A stretch of DNA of 64,000 nucleotides from Myrmaecium sp. VS I D KN 1 (Eukaryota; Ascomycota; Dothideomycetes; Valsariales; Valsariaceae). The DNA is taken from positions 124,001 through 188,000 of the forward strand of contig JADQAV010000025.1 of NCBI GenBank assembly GCA_019775845.1. The letters are read 5' to 3'. Numbering within the stretch: position 1 is the stretch's first letter; each line of letters opens with the position of its first letter. Below are positions 1 through 10,385 of this stretch, piece after piece. Below the pieces are notes generated by a model. The model was not told the origin of the DNA. It saw only the letters and a list, made by a program, of their open reading frames with translations, and did no database searches. Both the position numbers and the translations under genes were made by a program.

Positions 1-1348
1 ACACTTTCGAATAAGGACGGAAGGTAACAAGACTTGGGGTCTGGATCGAACATGGCAAGGAAAGTCCGGATTTCAGAGCACTTCAGGCTTCAAGAGGACT
101 GAGGAAGGAATGAGCTTGAGATAGGACATTAATCCATCGATCCTTATTCGCACGAAGCTGTCCATCATGGTTGCACGCAAATCTGAACATTTGAATGTGA
201 GAAATCAGGGCCATGAGGCAGAAATGAAATGTGACAAATCGGATGAGTTGGAAAGATACGAAGACGTGAGCGGTTTGCGAGGATAAGGTAGTAAGCCTCT
301 CAATGAAGGCGTGCAGGAGCCGCTAATATAAGTTGGTGGGGGGTTCCAATGACATACATGGAAGGAATTATGGCGAGCGCTATCGACGAGGTAGGTATAA
401 TGGGAAGGAGCAGGATCGTCAATGCTCAGTCAAAGTCATAAGGAGATGGAAGACTGCTCGTATTGCGTCTTCAAATGATACCGAGGAAGCTTATCAAAAG
501 AGTAGTCCAGGACTGTTAGAAGGACTGGTGAGCTAAGGCCCACGTTCGCAGGACAAGTGACCGGGGCTAGAAGATCACAGTGAATCTGGGACCAGCGGAT
601 GATGTGCTGTCATATATGACTGATGATGAGTCCAATGCGGGATGTTAGCCCCTCCGAAGGGATGCGAGAGCGAATATAGTGCTTCCAGAGGAGTCTCTCC
701 ATGGTTGCCTTTCGAAGGTGTATAATTAGAATAGCATGTGCTGCCGAAGTTTCCAGACTCTGATTTGAAGATGGCAGCCCCGGTCTGCATACGAGAATTT
801 CTAGTTACGGTTAAAACCACCGAAGGCTTCAACATCTCCATGACGGAACTCTCTGAGCTACGTAGAGCATTGTCGACGATGGCTCGATGATGGCATGCGG
901 GGTGATATCGCACAGAATAGCGGAGCGTTGAATCCGAAAAGGTAGGTGTTGTGTACTCACGTAAGCATCAAGCAAGATATCTCGTACCACCCGCGGTGGA
1001 AGACCGAGGGAAGATGCAGGACTCTGTCGAAAGAGAAGCCGGACTGGCGAAAAGAGAGCGATGGGGATGCCGCCGGGCTAGGGAAAGAGACCGTACGGAA
1101 GTGCGAGGTTGGGAACCGCCGGTTGCTGTACCTAGCGCTTAGCCACTTGGCACCCCATGTTCACTGCTGTTTCTCAATGTACATGGCGCCAAGGATTCGA
1201 CTGGCTGGGGAAGCGAAAAAAAAAGAGACGGGAGGTTGGGACTTGAGAAATCTGCGCCATGGCTGCATGAAAGCACTTTCCCACGAGCAATGTCCACGGC
1301 TACCTCCCCGACGATCGTGCCGTCGTGAAGCAGACAAGGAGGAGCCGT

Positions 1349-1381
1349 CTCGTCGATAGCTCCTCGATAGCTCGTCGATAG
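1349..1381. repeat. Three-copy 11-bp tandem repeat
   Basis: The unit CTCGTCGATAG occurs three times head to tail, with one change (CTCCTCGATAG) in the middle copy. It lies in the gene-free left part of the window. No function is evident. Confidence 0.8.
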
Positions 1382-3120
1382 CCTCGCGGAAGTGGTGATG
1401 GGAAAGCCGAGGAGGATCAGCGATGAGCTGGTTAATCCGGAAGCAGAGAGATCATCGTGTTCCTGCCCAGCAACCGACCAGTTTACCGCTGTGCGGCGAC
1501 CGATACGTCCCCGCGCAGGTGGGGTCGACATGCTCCGAAAGGGCCGCTGGCCATTGCACACCTGCACATCCGCCCTGTATCCACGGCCCCAGAGAAAAAG
1601 AAGAGGCAGGAACAAAACAGAAAGGGTAGTCCTTAGAAAGGGCGATGAATAGGTATACACACCGTATCTAGATCCAGCATGTAGTCACAGTTGTACCATC
1701 GTGGCCAGAGCGTTTCTGACCACTTTCTTACACCCAATTTCCAACCCAAGCCAGTTGCTTTTTAGAGACAATGATCTAGTTGTAGACGTAAGGCAGCGAG
1801 GTGACGGCGTGGTTTCCACCGGGCCTGCAACAACGAAGGGTCCTGGACTATCTCCGTCCAAAAGCCACCAGCCAGTGCCCAGGACAACGTGATGGTGGGT
1901 CATCTCGTTCGTGTGTCCTTTTCTGGGGTGCCGGTAGCCATGGAACCCGAGCTCGGCTAGACGAAAGCGCACAGGCGGATATGCAGCTCGAGACAAGCTT
2001 CGGATCGGCCGCCAGGACAACGTGTTTGCACCCTCCTCCTTGACCGGGGAGGCTAGTTTACCAGGCCCGGTCGGAGACACAGCCGAGCGGTTGGATGGTT
2101 GCGGTGCATGTCACGATCAGCAGGCATGGCCGCGGCGAAGAGCGATACGACGTTGAGGTCGACGTAATAATAAGGTGAAAAAAGGTTGAAGCGACAGGCG
2201 ACCGGGGCACGTTGGTGTTGGCCGATGAGCGGGAAGGTGCGAGCCAAGCGAGATGGTGGCCAGTGAAGGGACCGGGACGAGAATAAATTTAGCAGCAGCG
2301 ACGCCGCAGCAACACAGCAAACGGCCGAGCCAGTCGGCCAGTCGGTCAGAACTATCCGTAAGCAAAAAGTAGCATGTGCTTACAATGGACTCATCAGATC
2401 CATCGTAAAGAACCACTATCGGGGTGGAATACTAGTAGTACTATACAGACCTGGAAAGGTGCCTACGACCTCGTCAGCTCACTGGATAGTAGTTGGTCAA
2501 CCATTCATTCTCACCTCCTTCATTTCAATTACCGACCTCCCCTTACTAGTAGTAGTACCTCAGGTACGTCCTTACTTCCTGCCTTACCTTACCTCATCTC
2601 GCCTCCTCTGACTTCGCTCACCCACCCACCTATCGACCACCACCAACCACCAACCACCCACTAACGATCACCAACGGGAGCCACCCTCCCCCCCTCGTCC
2701 CATCCAACCGCCATCGTCGTTTCCGCCCACTGTTTGCCAATCGGCGCCAGCCTACCGGTCTCACAGCGATACCCAGCGCCACATCTCGCATCCAAGCGCC
2801 ATGCTGCGTGGAATTCCCTCTTCCAGCCGACCGGCCCTCACGGCTACGTCGTCGTTCCGTGCCCTGCCATGGCCTGCACGACCCCCTACCGAACGGGCAT
2901 GGCCTTCGCTGACCGACCCACTCCCTGCCACCGCCATGGCCGCTCCGTCCGGGCTTGTAAGGCTGGCGGGCTGGCGGGCTGGCGAGTGATCCATGTCTGC
3001 CCACTGGAGTGGTGTCCTTTCGTATTGCGCGGGTCAAGATGCCACTGTCACATTATCCACCTGAACGAAGCCAGCCATCCCCAATTATTGATTCGGAAAT
3101 CCGTCGACATGGACGAGAGA

Positions 3121-3128
3121 TATAAGTA
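3121..3128 (+). promoter_or_regulatory. TATA-like element of the wall-protein gene
   Basis: TATAAGTA lies about 210 bp before the chosen start codon and is followed by a pyrimidine-rich stretch typical of a fungal core promoter and leader. This is inferred from position and sequence only. Confidence 0.35.
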
Positions 3129-3340
3129 TCCGCTTGTGCCTCCCAGTTCTCTTCCATCATCACATCATCGTCCACGAATACATCAATCGTTTGAGAGTAC
3201 GCTCGCTTGTCTCTCCTCAAAGCCAACTCCTTCGTTGTCCTTACAGTCGCTTCGTCGTTACTGCTAAGCAAATAACCTCACTTCATTCTTGTCTTTGCTC
3301 TCGGTACAAGGTCAATTCCATCCGAAGCAGACAAGAAAGA

Positions 3341-5710
3341 ATGCACTCAAAGCCCTTCCTCCTCGCCGCCTTGGCTGGCGCTGCGAGTGCACATCCCTTC
3401 GCAGGAGGATATGGACCTTACGGCTATGGCACGGGTGTGAGCTCATCCACACCGACGCCCTCTCCGACTACTTGGAGCTTGAAGCCCTATCCAACTCTGA
3501 GCCTGCCCGGCTATGGATCTAAGAGCAGCAAGGTCGTCCCCAGCAGCTCCCTTTACCCCACAGCGGTCACGGAAACCGAGAGCTACACAACCTACACCAC
3601 AGTCACAACATGCCCAGTGACTGCGACGTCCACCCAAGGCGTCAGCACCTACATCGTTACGGATACGACGACAAGCACCATCGTCGTGACTTCCTGCGTG
3701 TCCGGTTGCAAGCATCATTCCTCGACCCCTACGTCCACGCCAACGCCTACTCTGAGCTCATCCTCAAGCTTGAAACCATATCCGACGGGAGGATATTCTT
3801 CTTCGAAGTCCTCGCCTTCCCCCTCGAGCACACCGTCTAGCACCCCGATCAACACTTCATCCTCCTTGAGCTTGAAGCCGTACCCTACTGGCGGGTCTTC
3901 CTCCGTCGCCTCTTCTTCCAAGCCAGCACCCTACCCTACCGGAAGCTCCTCTTCTTCCCAGTTTTGGCCTACTTCCGTTCCTCAGAGTGCTGTCACTGAG
4001 ACTGAGAGTATCACCACCTACACCACCGTCACGACGTGTCCTGTCACAGAGACGACGACCTCCGGCCAGAGCACCTATGTCACAACCAAGCTTACCACCA
4101 GCACGGTGACTCTCACCTCTTGCGCCGGTGGATGCAAGCATTCCTCCACTCCCGTGCCAACCTCCTCCAAGTCCGTCTCTCCCATCTACCCCACCAGCTC
4201 GTCCGTCTCTTTGAAGCCTTATCCGACCGCTGGCTCTTCCTCGTCTTCTAAGCCATACCCTACTTTCGGCTCTTCGTCTGCTTCTGTCAAGCCGTTCCCA
4301 ACTGGTGGTTCTTCGTCTTCCTCGCTCAAGCCGTACCCGACCCTTTCTTTCTCATCGGCCTCGCTCAAGCCCTATCCGACCGCTGGCTCTTCATCTTCCA
4401 GTAAGGCGGTGCCGTACCCTACCGGGTCTTCTTCTTCTCCGTACTGGCCGACTTCGGCTTCCCCGGCGCCCACCAGCGTCCCCCCTGTCACGGAGACGGA
4501 AAGCATTACGACTTATACCACGGTCACTACTTGCCCGGTTACTGAGACCACGACATCCGGCACTAGTACCTACGTTGTCACCGGGACGACAACCAGCACA
4601 ATCACAGTGACTTCTTGCGTTGGTGGCTGCAAGCATACCTCGACTCCGACGCCGACAGCGGTCACTGAAACTGAGAGCGTCACGACCTACACTACCGTCA
4701 CTACCTGCCCGGTTACTCAGACGACGACTGTGGGTACCAGCACATTTGTGACTACAGGCACGACAACCAGCACTCTCACAGTGACATCTTGTGTTGCAGG
4801 TTGCAAGCATACTCCCACTCCAACACCGTCGCCGGTCACCGAGACTGAGAGCATCACAACCTACACCACGGTCACTACCTGCCCGGTAACCCAGACGACA
4901 ACCTCCGGTACTAGCACTTACGTGTCCACGGGCACGACTACCAGCACCCTGACTGTGACTTCGTGCGTTGCTGGCTGCAAGCACACTTCCGCCGTGGCAA
5001 CGCCGACCCCCACCACCGTCACGTCTGTCTACACCACCTCAGCAACCAAGACTATCACGACTTTCGTGCCCTGCTCCACGGCTGTCGGGACGAACGGAGC
5101 TTCTCAAGTCTACTCGACCTGGTTGACCTCGTCCACCTACACTACCGTCTCAACCTCTACCGGCACCACAGTAATCATCGTCACCCCGACTCCAACTAGC
5201 GTGACTGCCGTTGCCACTCCTTCTGGGACTTCTGCGGTGGTGTCAATTCTGCCGATTGAGACGTCTGCGGCCGTCACTTCTCCGGCTGTTTCTCCGATCG
5301 AAACATCTTCGGCGGCTTCCGTGACCAGCTCTCCGGTCGTTACTTCCGCCGTTGTGACACCTCCGGCGCTCACCAGCACTCTTCCCGCCGAGACGTGCCC
5401 GGAGACTTGCCTTGGCAAATGCCCGGCCAGCACGGTGACCGTTACCGAGTACGTCCAGCCCACTGGCTACACGACCATCACCGCTACGGTGTCCGGCACT
5501 GTGACGACCATCACTATCACCAAGTACCCGGAGCAGACCACCACTCCTGTTGTCCCGGCGTCCACGTCGGCAAAGGCTTCCTCCGCTCCCTATAGCACTG
5601 GTGGTCTCAAGCCCAGCAGCTACGGTACCGGCGCTCCCACCTGGCACAGCACCAGCCCGGTTCAGCCCACCGGCTATGTCAGCTACCCCTACCATGGCCA
5701 GCACTACTAA
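3341..5710 (+). CDS. Secreted Ser/Thr-rich cell-wall protein with five tandem repeats
   Basis: An intronless gene for 789 residues. The frame stays open upstream to 3134, but the ATG at 3341 gives a clean signal peptide (MHSKPFLLAALAGAASA), so it is the likely start. Next comes a Gly/Tyr-rich stretch with many Leu-Lys-Pro-Tyr-Pro-Thr and poly-Ser segments. Five copies of a 50-residue unit follow, each starting VTETES and ending with a Cys-containing SC(V/A)xGCKH. The tail is Thr/Val/Pro-rich. No hydrophobic GPI-attachment tail is visible: the protein ends in a Tyr/His-rich peptide. It is therefore probably secreted and held in the wall by other bonds, and heavily O-mannosylated. A role in wall structure or adhesion is inferred from composition only. 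There is no close known-function match I can name. Confidence 0.85.
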   Translation: MHSKPFLLAALAGAASAHPFAGGYGPYGYGTGVSSSTPTPSPTTWSLKPYPTLSLPGYGSKSSKVVPSSSLYPTAVTETESYTTYTTVTTCPVTATSTQGVSTYIVTDTTTSTIVVTSCVSGCKHHSSTPTSTPTPTLSSSSSLKPYPTGGYSSSKSSPSPSSTPSSTPINTSSSLSLKPYPTGGSSSVASSSKPAPYPTGSSSSSQFWPTSVPQSAVTETESITTYTTVTTCPVTETTTSGQSTYVTTKLTTSTVTLTSCAGGCKHSSTPVPTSSKSVSPIYPTSSSVSLKPYPTAGSSSSSKPYPTFGSSSASVKPFPTGGSSSSSLKPYPTLSFSSASLKPYPTAGSSSSSKAVPYPTGSSSSPYWPTSASPAPTSVPPVTETESITTYTTVTTCPVTETTTSGTSTYVVTGTTTSTITVTSCVGGCKHTSTPTPTAVTETESVTTYTTVTTCPVTQTTTVGTSTFVTTGTTTSTLTVTSCVAGCKHTPTPTPSPVTETESITTYTTVTTCPVTQTTTSGTSTYVSTGTTTSTLTVTSCVAGCKHTSAVATPTPTTVTSVYTTSATKTITTFVPCSTAVGTNGASQVYSTWLTSSTYTTVSTSTGTTVIIVTPTPTSVTAVATPSGTSAVVSILPIETSAAVTSPAVSPIETSSAASVTSSPVVTSAVVTPPALTSTLPAETCPETCLGKCPASTVTVTEYVQPTGYTTITATVSGTVTTITITKYPEQTTTPVVPASTSAKASSAPYSTGGLKPSSYGTGAPTWHSTSPVQPTGYVSYPYHGQHY
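3566..4984 (+). repeat. Five 150-bp coding repeat units
   Basis: Units lie at 3566-3715, 3992-4141, 4487-4636, 4661-4810 and 4835-4984. Each is exactly 150 bp, from the VTETES codons to the GCKH codons. The last three are nearly contiguous and most alike; the first two are separated by variable Ser/Pro/Tyr linkers. Each carries three Cys (one in TTCPVT, then SC and GC), so each unit probably folds as a small domain. Confidence 0.9.
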
Positions 5711-7119
5711 ATTATGGCCTTAGCAACGAATTTCCTTGGACTCCCCGGAGATCTTTGCGGTCTATCCGGGGCAACTAGGTGTCACGACTCTCCTTTCTAG
5801 TACTTCTTCTTCTTTCTTCTTCACAGCTTAGCCAGCATGCGAGCCTTTTCTTCATCTTTCTTTTTCTCGAGCGAAGCATCAAAGTATCCTCTCCTTTTTC
5901 TCATCAGGATCAAGCACTAGGGTATCTGGGAATCCGTTTTTAGAGTTGGAACGTCAAAAGGATTCGGTTTGTTTTTCCTTTTATTTTTATATAATTTCAC
6001 ATCGACAACACGTTCGCGATGGTTTAGAAAGGCGATCTATATGAGATCCGGGTGGAAATCGTGTTTGTCTGCGGGAGAATGTCACGTTCACGAATCCCTT
6101 TGTATGTAGCTTGATGGATGGGGCTTATCCCTGAGGAATTAATGGAGAGATATGGATATGTCTGAATCATGCGCTTTATGCTCCCTGTTCCGATGGTATC
6201 TTTTGTCTTCTGTTGTGGACTGATCCTGATCATGAGAGAGCGATCCTACCTCCTCCCTCCCGGATCCCATTGATCATTGGCGAAGCCGGCGACGGACTAC
6301 GACGGCGGATCTGCAGATGATATTACTGGCGTCGCAAGTCCACTCACCAGTGTATGACTATTGGATATGTACTGTACATATGCATCGTCACTCACTTTTC
6401 CTACTTGGAGAAGAATGTACATATGCATGTAACTATGCAAGGCCGTCGAAAATTCATGCATCTCGCTGAGAAGGGAAGGAAAGCACGGGAGGTTCATTGG
6501 GTGGGGAGGTTGGTATCGCCGATGCATACTTATGTACGTGCTGTGCCGTAATGAGCGTTGGAGGATTTCTGCTTTTTTCGATGTTTGTGTTGATTATCCT
6601 TGTAGGTACATATGTAATGTACTCTGCTCTGGGACTGCCCGTTGCGGAGAGATACTGCAGGGAGAGAGAGGAACAAGGAAGAGGATTTTGCCTTGGTGAC
6701 GGGTAGGTCGGCAATATCAGCTTTCTGCCTGTTTTCCTGTCTTCCTGTTTTCCTCTTTTTCTTTTTGGATTTCTCTCCTGACCTTTTGGAATGGTGACTT
6801 TCTTTTACGAGGAAGACGCAGAATGGACGGGATCTCCAGGGATATTGTCGGTCCTCGGAGGAGGTTCGGGCTAGAATCCGGGGCCCCGGCCGGACATTTC
6901 ACATGCGGAGGAGGAGGGGCCGGATTTCTGCCGGGACGAGCCGAGGCTCTGTGCTCGCCAGCTTCCCCGGATCTCTACGCTGACGTCTCGTCGGACTTCT
7001 TCTGCGAAACAAAGACTCTCAGGAACTCTACGCGAAACTCGCTCACAGCACTCCTTCTCATGTTCTCCGGGATCAGTTGATCGAGTGTATCTACAGACTC
7101 TGCTCGGGGGCGCATCGCC
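5711..7119. other. Intergenic region
   Basis: It holds the presumed 3' UTR of the wall-protein gene (T- and CTT-rich, 5790-5990) and the promoter and leader of the ABC transporter. Short frames such as 6823-7080 look non-coding. No RNA gene or repeat was seen. Confidence 0.6.
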
Positions 7120-9692
7120 ATGGCGACGCTATCCACCCTCCGCAACAGCCAGTCGATCCACGCCCTTTACCTTTCCTTCTCCTCTCTGCTGCGCGATCGC
7201 ATCGTCCGTAGCTCCCGCACCACCAAGCTCCTCTCCACCCTCGCCTTCATCCTCACCCTCCTCGGCGGCGGCTACAGCACCCGCCGGTGGTATCTCCGTC
7301 GCAAAAAGGAGCGGGAAACCGGCCGGCGCCTGCTCCGCCGCAACTCGGGCTTACGCGGCAAGGACGGTTCGCGCACCATCTACGTCCCCTACCGCAACGC
7401 GACCTCCAAGGTCACCATCTACCCGACCAAGCCGACCACCTTCGATGCCCACCGCCGACTGTTCCTCCAGCCGCCGCGCGCGGCCGGGCTGCGGGATGGG
7501 GACACGCCGCAGGTCCCGCCGCCGCAGACCAAGCCCGGGCTGAACCTGGCGTTCTTGCATCAGTTCCTTAGCCTGCTCAACATCATGGTCCCGCGCTGGA
7601 ACAGCAAGGAGACGGGTCTGCTGTTGAGCCACGGCGCCTTCCTCATGCTGCGGACCTACCTCTCGCTCGTCGTCGCCCGTCTCGACGGCGCGATCGTGCG
7701 CGACCTGGTCGCTGGCAACGGCAAGGGGTTTCTCTGGGGCATCGTCAAGTGGTGCGGCATCGGCAGCCTGGCCTCGTACACCAACGCGATGATCAAGTTC
7801 CTGCAGTCGAAAGTCTCCATCGCCTTCCGCACCCGTCTGACCCGTTACATCCACGACCTCTATCTCAACGGGCATCTCAACTACTACAAGCTGCACAACC
7901 TGGACGGCGGCATGGGCCAAGGCGCGGACCAGTTCATCACGCAAGACCTCACCTTGTTCTGCACGTCCGCCGCCTCCCTCTACTCCTCCCTCGGCAAGCC
8001 GCTCGTCGACCTGTGCGTGTTCAACTACCAGCTCTTTCGGTCCCTCGGGCCGCTCGCCCTGAGCGGGCTGCTCGCCAACTATTTCCTCACCGCCACCATC
8101 CTCCGACGGCTCTCCCCGCCCTTCGGCAAGCTCAAGGCCGTCGAGGGCCGACGGGAAGGCGACTTCCGCGCCCTGCACAGCCGCCTGATCGCCAACGCGG
8201 AGGAGGTCGCCTTCTACGGCGGCGACCAGATGGAGAAGCTGTACCTCGACCGGGGCTTTAAGGAGCTCACCGCGCTGATGGAGAGCATCTACCGGCTCAA
8301 GATCCGCTACAACATGCTCGAGGACTTCGTGCTCAAGTACTCCTGGTCCGCGTTCGGCTACCTGATCACCTCCCTGCCCGTCTTCCTGCCGGCCTGGGGC
8401 GGGCTCGCTGGCGAGGGCGAGGGCGAGGATGCGGGCGCGCTGGGGGAGAAGCACGGCCGCGAGCGCGGCCGCATGAAGGCCTTCATCACCAACAAACGGC
8501 TCATGCTCTCCCTGGCGGACGCGGGCGGACGGATGATGTACAGCATCAAGGACCTGCAGGAGCTGGCGGGGTACACGTCGCGGGTGTACACGCTGATCAG
8601 CACGCTGCACCGGGTGCACGCGCACGCGTACTTCCCCCCACCGTCATCGGCCGCCGCCGCCGCCGAGCTGTACAGCCTCGCGGACATCCAGGGCACCGTG
8701 CACCTCGGCTTCGACGGGGTGCGGCTGGAGAACGTGCCGGTGGTGGCGCCGGCGCCGCGGTACCCGCTGGGCGGCACGGAGCTGATCGATCGTCTGAGCT
8801 TCATCGTGCATGCGGGCGAGCACCTGCTGATCACGGGCCCGAACGGGGCGGGCAAGAGCGCGGTCGCGCGCATCGTGGCCGGGCTGTGGCCGGCGTATCG
8901 CGGGCTGGTGAGTCGGCCGCGCTGCGTGGGCGTCGACGGCATCATGTTCCTGCCGCAGCGGCCGTACCTGAGCGCGGGCACGCTGCGCGACCAGGTCATC
9001 TACCCGCACACCGAGGTCGACATGAGGACGGCGGGCCGGCGGGATCGGGAGCTGAGCGCGATCTTGGAGGAGGCGCGGCTGGGGTACCTGCCGGATCGGG
9101 AGGGGGGGTGGGATACGCGGAAGGATTGGAAGGATGTCCTGAGTGGGGGGGAGAAGCAGCGGATGGCGATGGCGCGGCTGTTGTATCATGAGCCCCGGTA
9201 TGCGTTTGTGGACGAGGGGACGAGCGCGGTGAGTAGCGATGTGGAGGGGCTGCTGTACGAGCGGTGCAAGGCGAAGGGGATCAGTGAGTTTTTTCTCCCG
9301 TCCATGGCCCTTGAGACGACAAGCAGTGTTCATTGCTAATCGATGTACCCCATGCGACGGCAGCGCTCATCACGATCTCGACCCGCGCCTCCCTCAAGCG
9401 CTACCACACCTTCACCCTCACCCTCGGCGCCGGCGACCACGGCGACGAGTGGGAGTTCCAGCGCATCGGCACGGCGAGCGAGAAGTCCTCGGTCGAGAAG
9501 GAGCTGCATGAGCTGCGGGAGCGGTTGGCCAAGGTGGAGGAGTGGAAGCGCAGGAGGCAGGAGATAGAGCACGAGCTCAGTAGGGTGTGGGTCGATGGCG
9601 GGGAGGAGTTGGCGGCTCCGCCTGCGTATGTGGAGAAGGAGGCTGAGGGGGCTGAGGAGGGAGGAGAGGGAGAGGGGGATGTGAGTGTATAG
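7120..9692 (+). CDS. Peroxisomal ABCD-family half-transporter
   Basis: Imports very-long-chain or long-chain acyl-CoA into peroxisomes for beta-oxidation, working as a dimer (family role of Pxa1/Pxa2 and ABCD1). There are two exons, 7120-9283 and 9364-9692, with a GTGAGT donor, a TTGCTAATC branch site and a CAG acceptor, giving 830 residues. The N-terminal part has a hydrophobic anchor (about 40-60) and a basic linker, then the ABC_membrane_2 domain (about 150-430). That domain includes the EAA-like peroxisomal motif NAEEVAFYGGDQMEK near 358. The ATPase follows, with Walker A GPNGAGKS near 573, signature LSGGEKQ near 673 and Walker B FVDEGTSAVS. The usual Asp-Glu-Cys after Walker B is Asp-Glu-Gly here. 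The C-terminus is a Glu-rich coiled tail. Whether this is the Pxa1 or the Pxa2 partner is not decided. Confidence 0.92.
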
Positions 9693-10385
9693 GGGTAGGG
9701 GGATGGGGTGTTTGGTTAGCTTTGTCTTTTGTATGTATATGTTCAATTGATTATACCCATCCTACCAGACTTGGGGTTTCTGTATACTGTTACTCTTGCA
9801 ATCTTTGCAATCTTTGCAAAGGACTTCCTCACTCCAGGATAATACCTTGAATGCTCTTGCAAGTCAAACCCGCTATCGTGAAGTCACAATCTACGAGTCA
9901 CAATCTTTCATCCACCGGTGCCTGATGCACCCACCAATGGAAGCCCTGCCGCTAGAAAGGCGGAACCGAGGTAACTTCCAGCAACCGCCGCACGTCTGAT
10001 CCAAACCGCGCGCCCTTTTGTCACACGCTTATACAGAAGTATCTTTAGGTTATACATCCAGTGGTGGCTCAGCGAAAGGGAAAAGATGGTTTCGTTTCAG
10101 GATTGACATGGTGGCTGTGCTACCGGGTGATCTCCCCGCACCGCTGAGCAACGTACGTCACCGACCAACTACCTCACCTATGTACAATACATACATACTT
10201 TACTCCTCCTCCTACCTTCCTGTAGGATGTCCACCCTCAATCCTCCATAACCTCCTCCTCCACTCTTTCCCACTCACAGAACCATTCCGCTTCATCCACA
10301 CCTTGCCGCCGAGAAAAGCCAACCACACAAAGCCCCTCCTCGGCACCCCGGACGCCGCAGCGGCAGAGAGCCACAAGCGACGACG
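9693..10385. other. Intergenic region
   Basis: Lies between the ABC transporter and the sterol glucosyltransferase. It contains short pyrimidine-rich stretches (10200-10330) likely to be promoter and leader. No gene or structured RNA was recognised. Confidence 0.6.

Larger units (their letters stand above)
1..3340. other. No recognised gene
   Basis: Only short overlapping reading frames on both strands are present (the longest is about 177 codons). None has a recognisable domain or convincing splice structure. About 2480-2670 is rich in CT, CA and ACC, and the last 200 bp are pyrimidine-rich, as expected of the promoter and leader of the wall-protein gene that follows. The left part may be intergenic DNA or decayed sequence. 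Confidence 0.5.

Noticed and set aside
946-1660. Overlapping ORFs of 137 and 173 codons on opposite strands
   Set aside because: No domain, no splice support and mutually overlapping; a hydrophobic N-terminus on the minus-strand frame is not enough.
7351-8625. 424-codon minus-strand ORF opposite the ABC transporter
   Set aside because: Same reason: a shadow of biased codons; the ABCD domains are on the plus strand.
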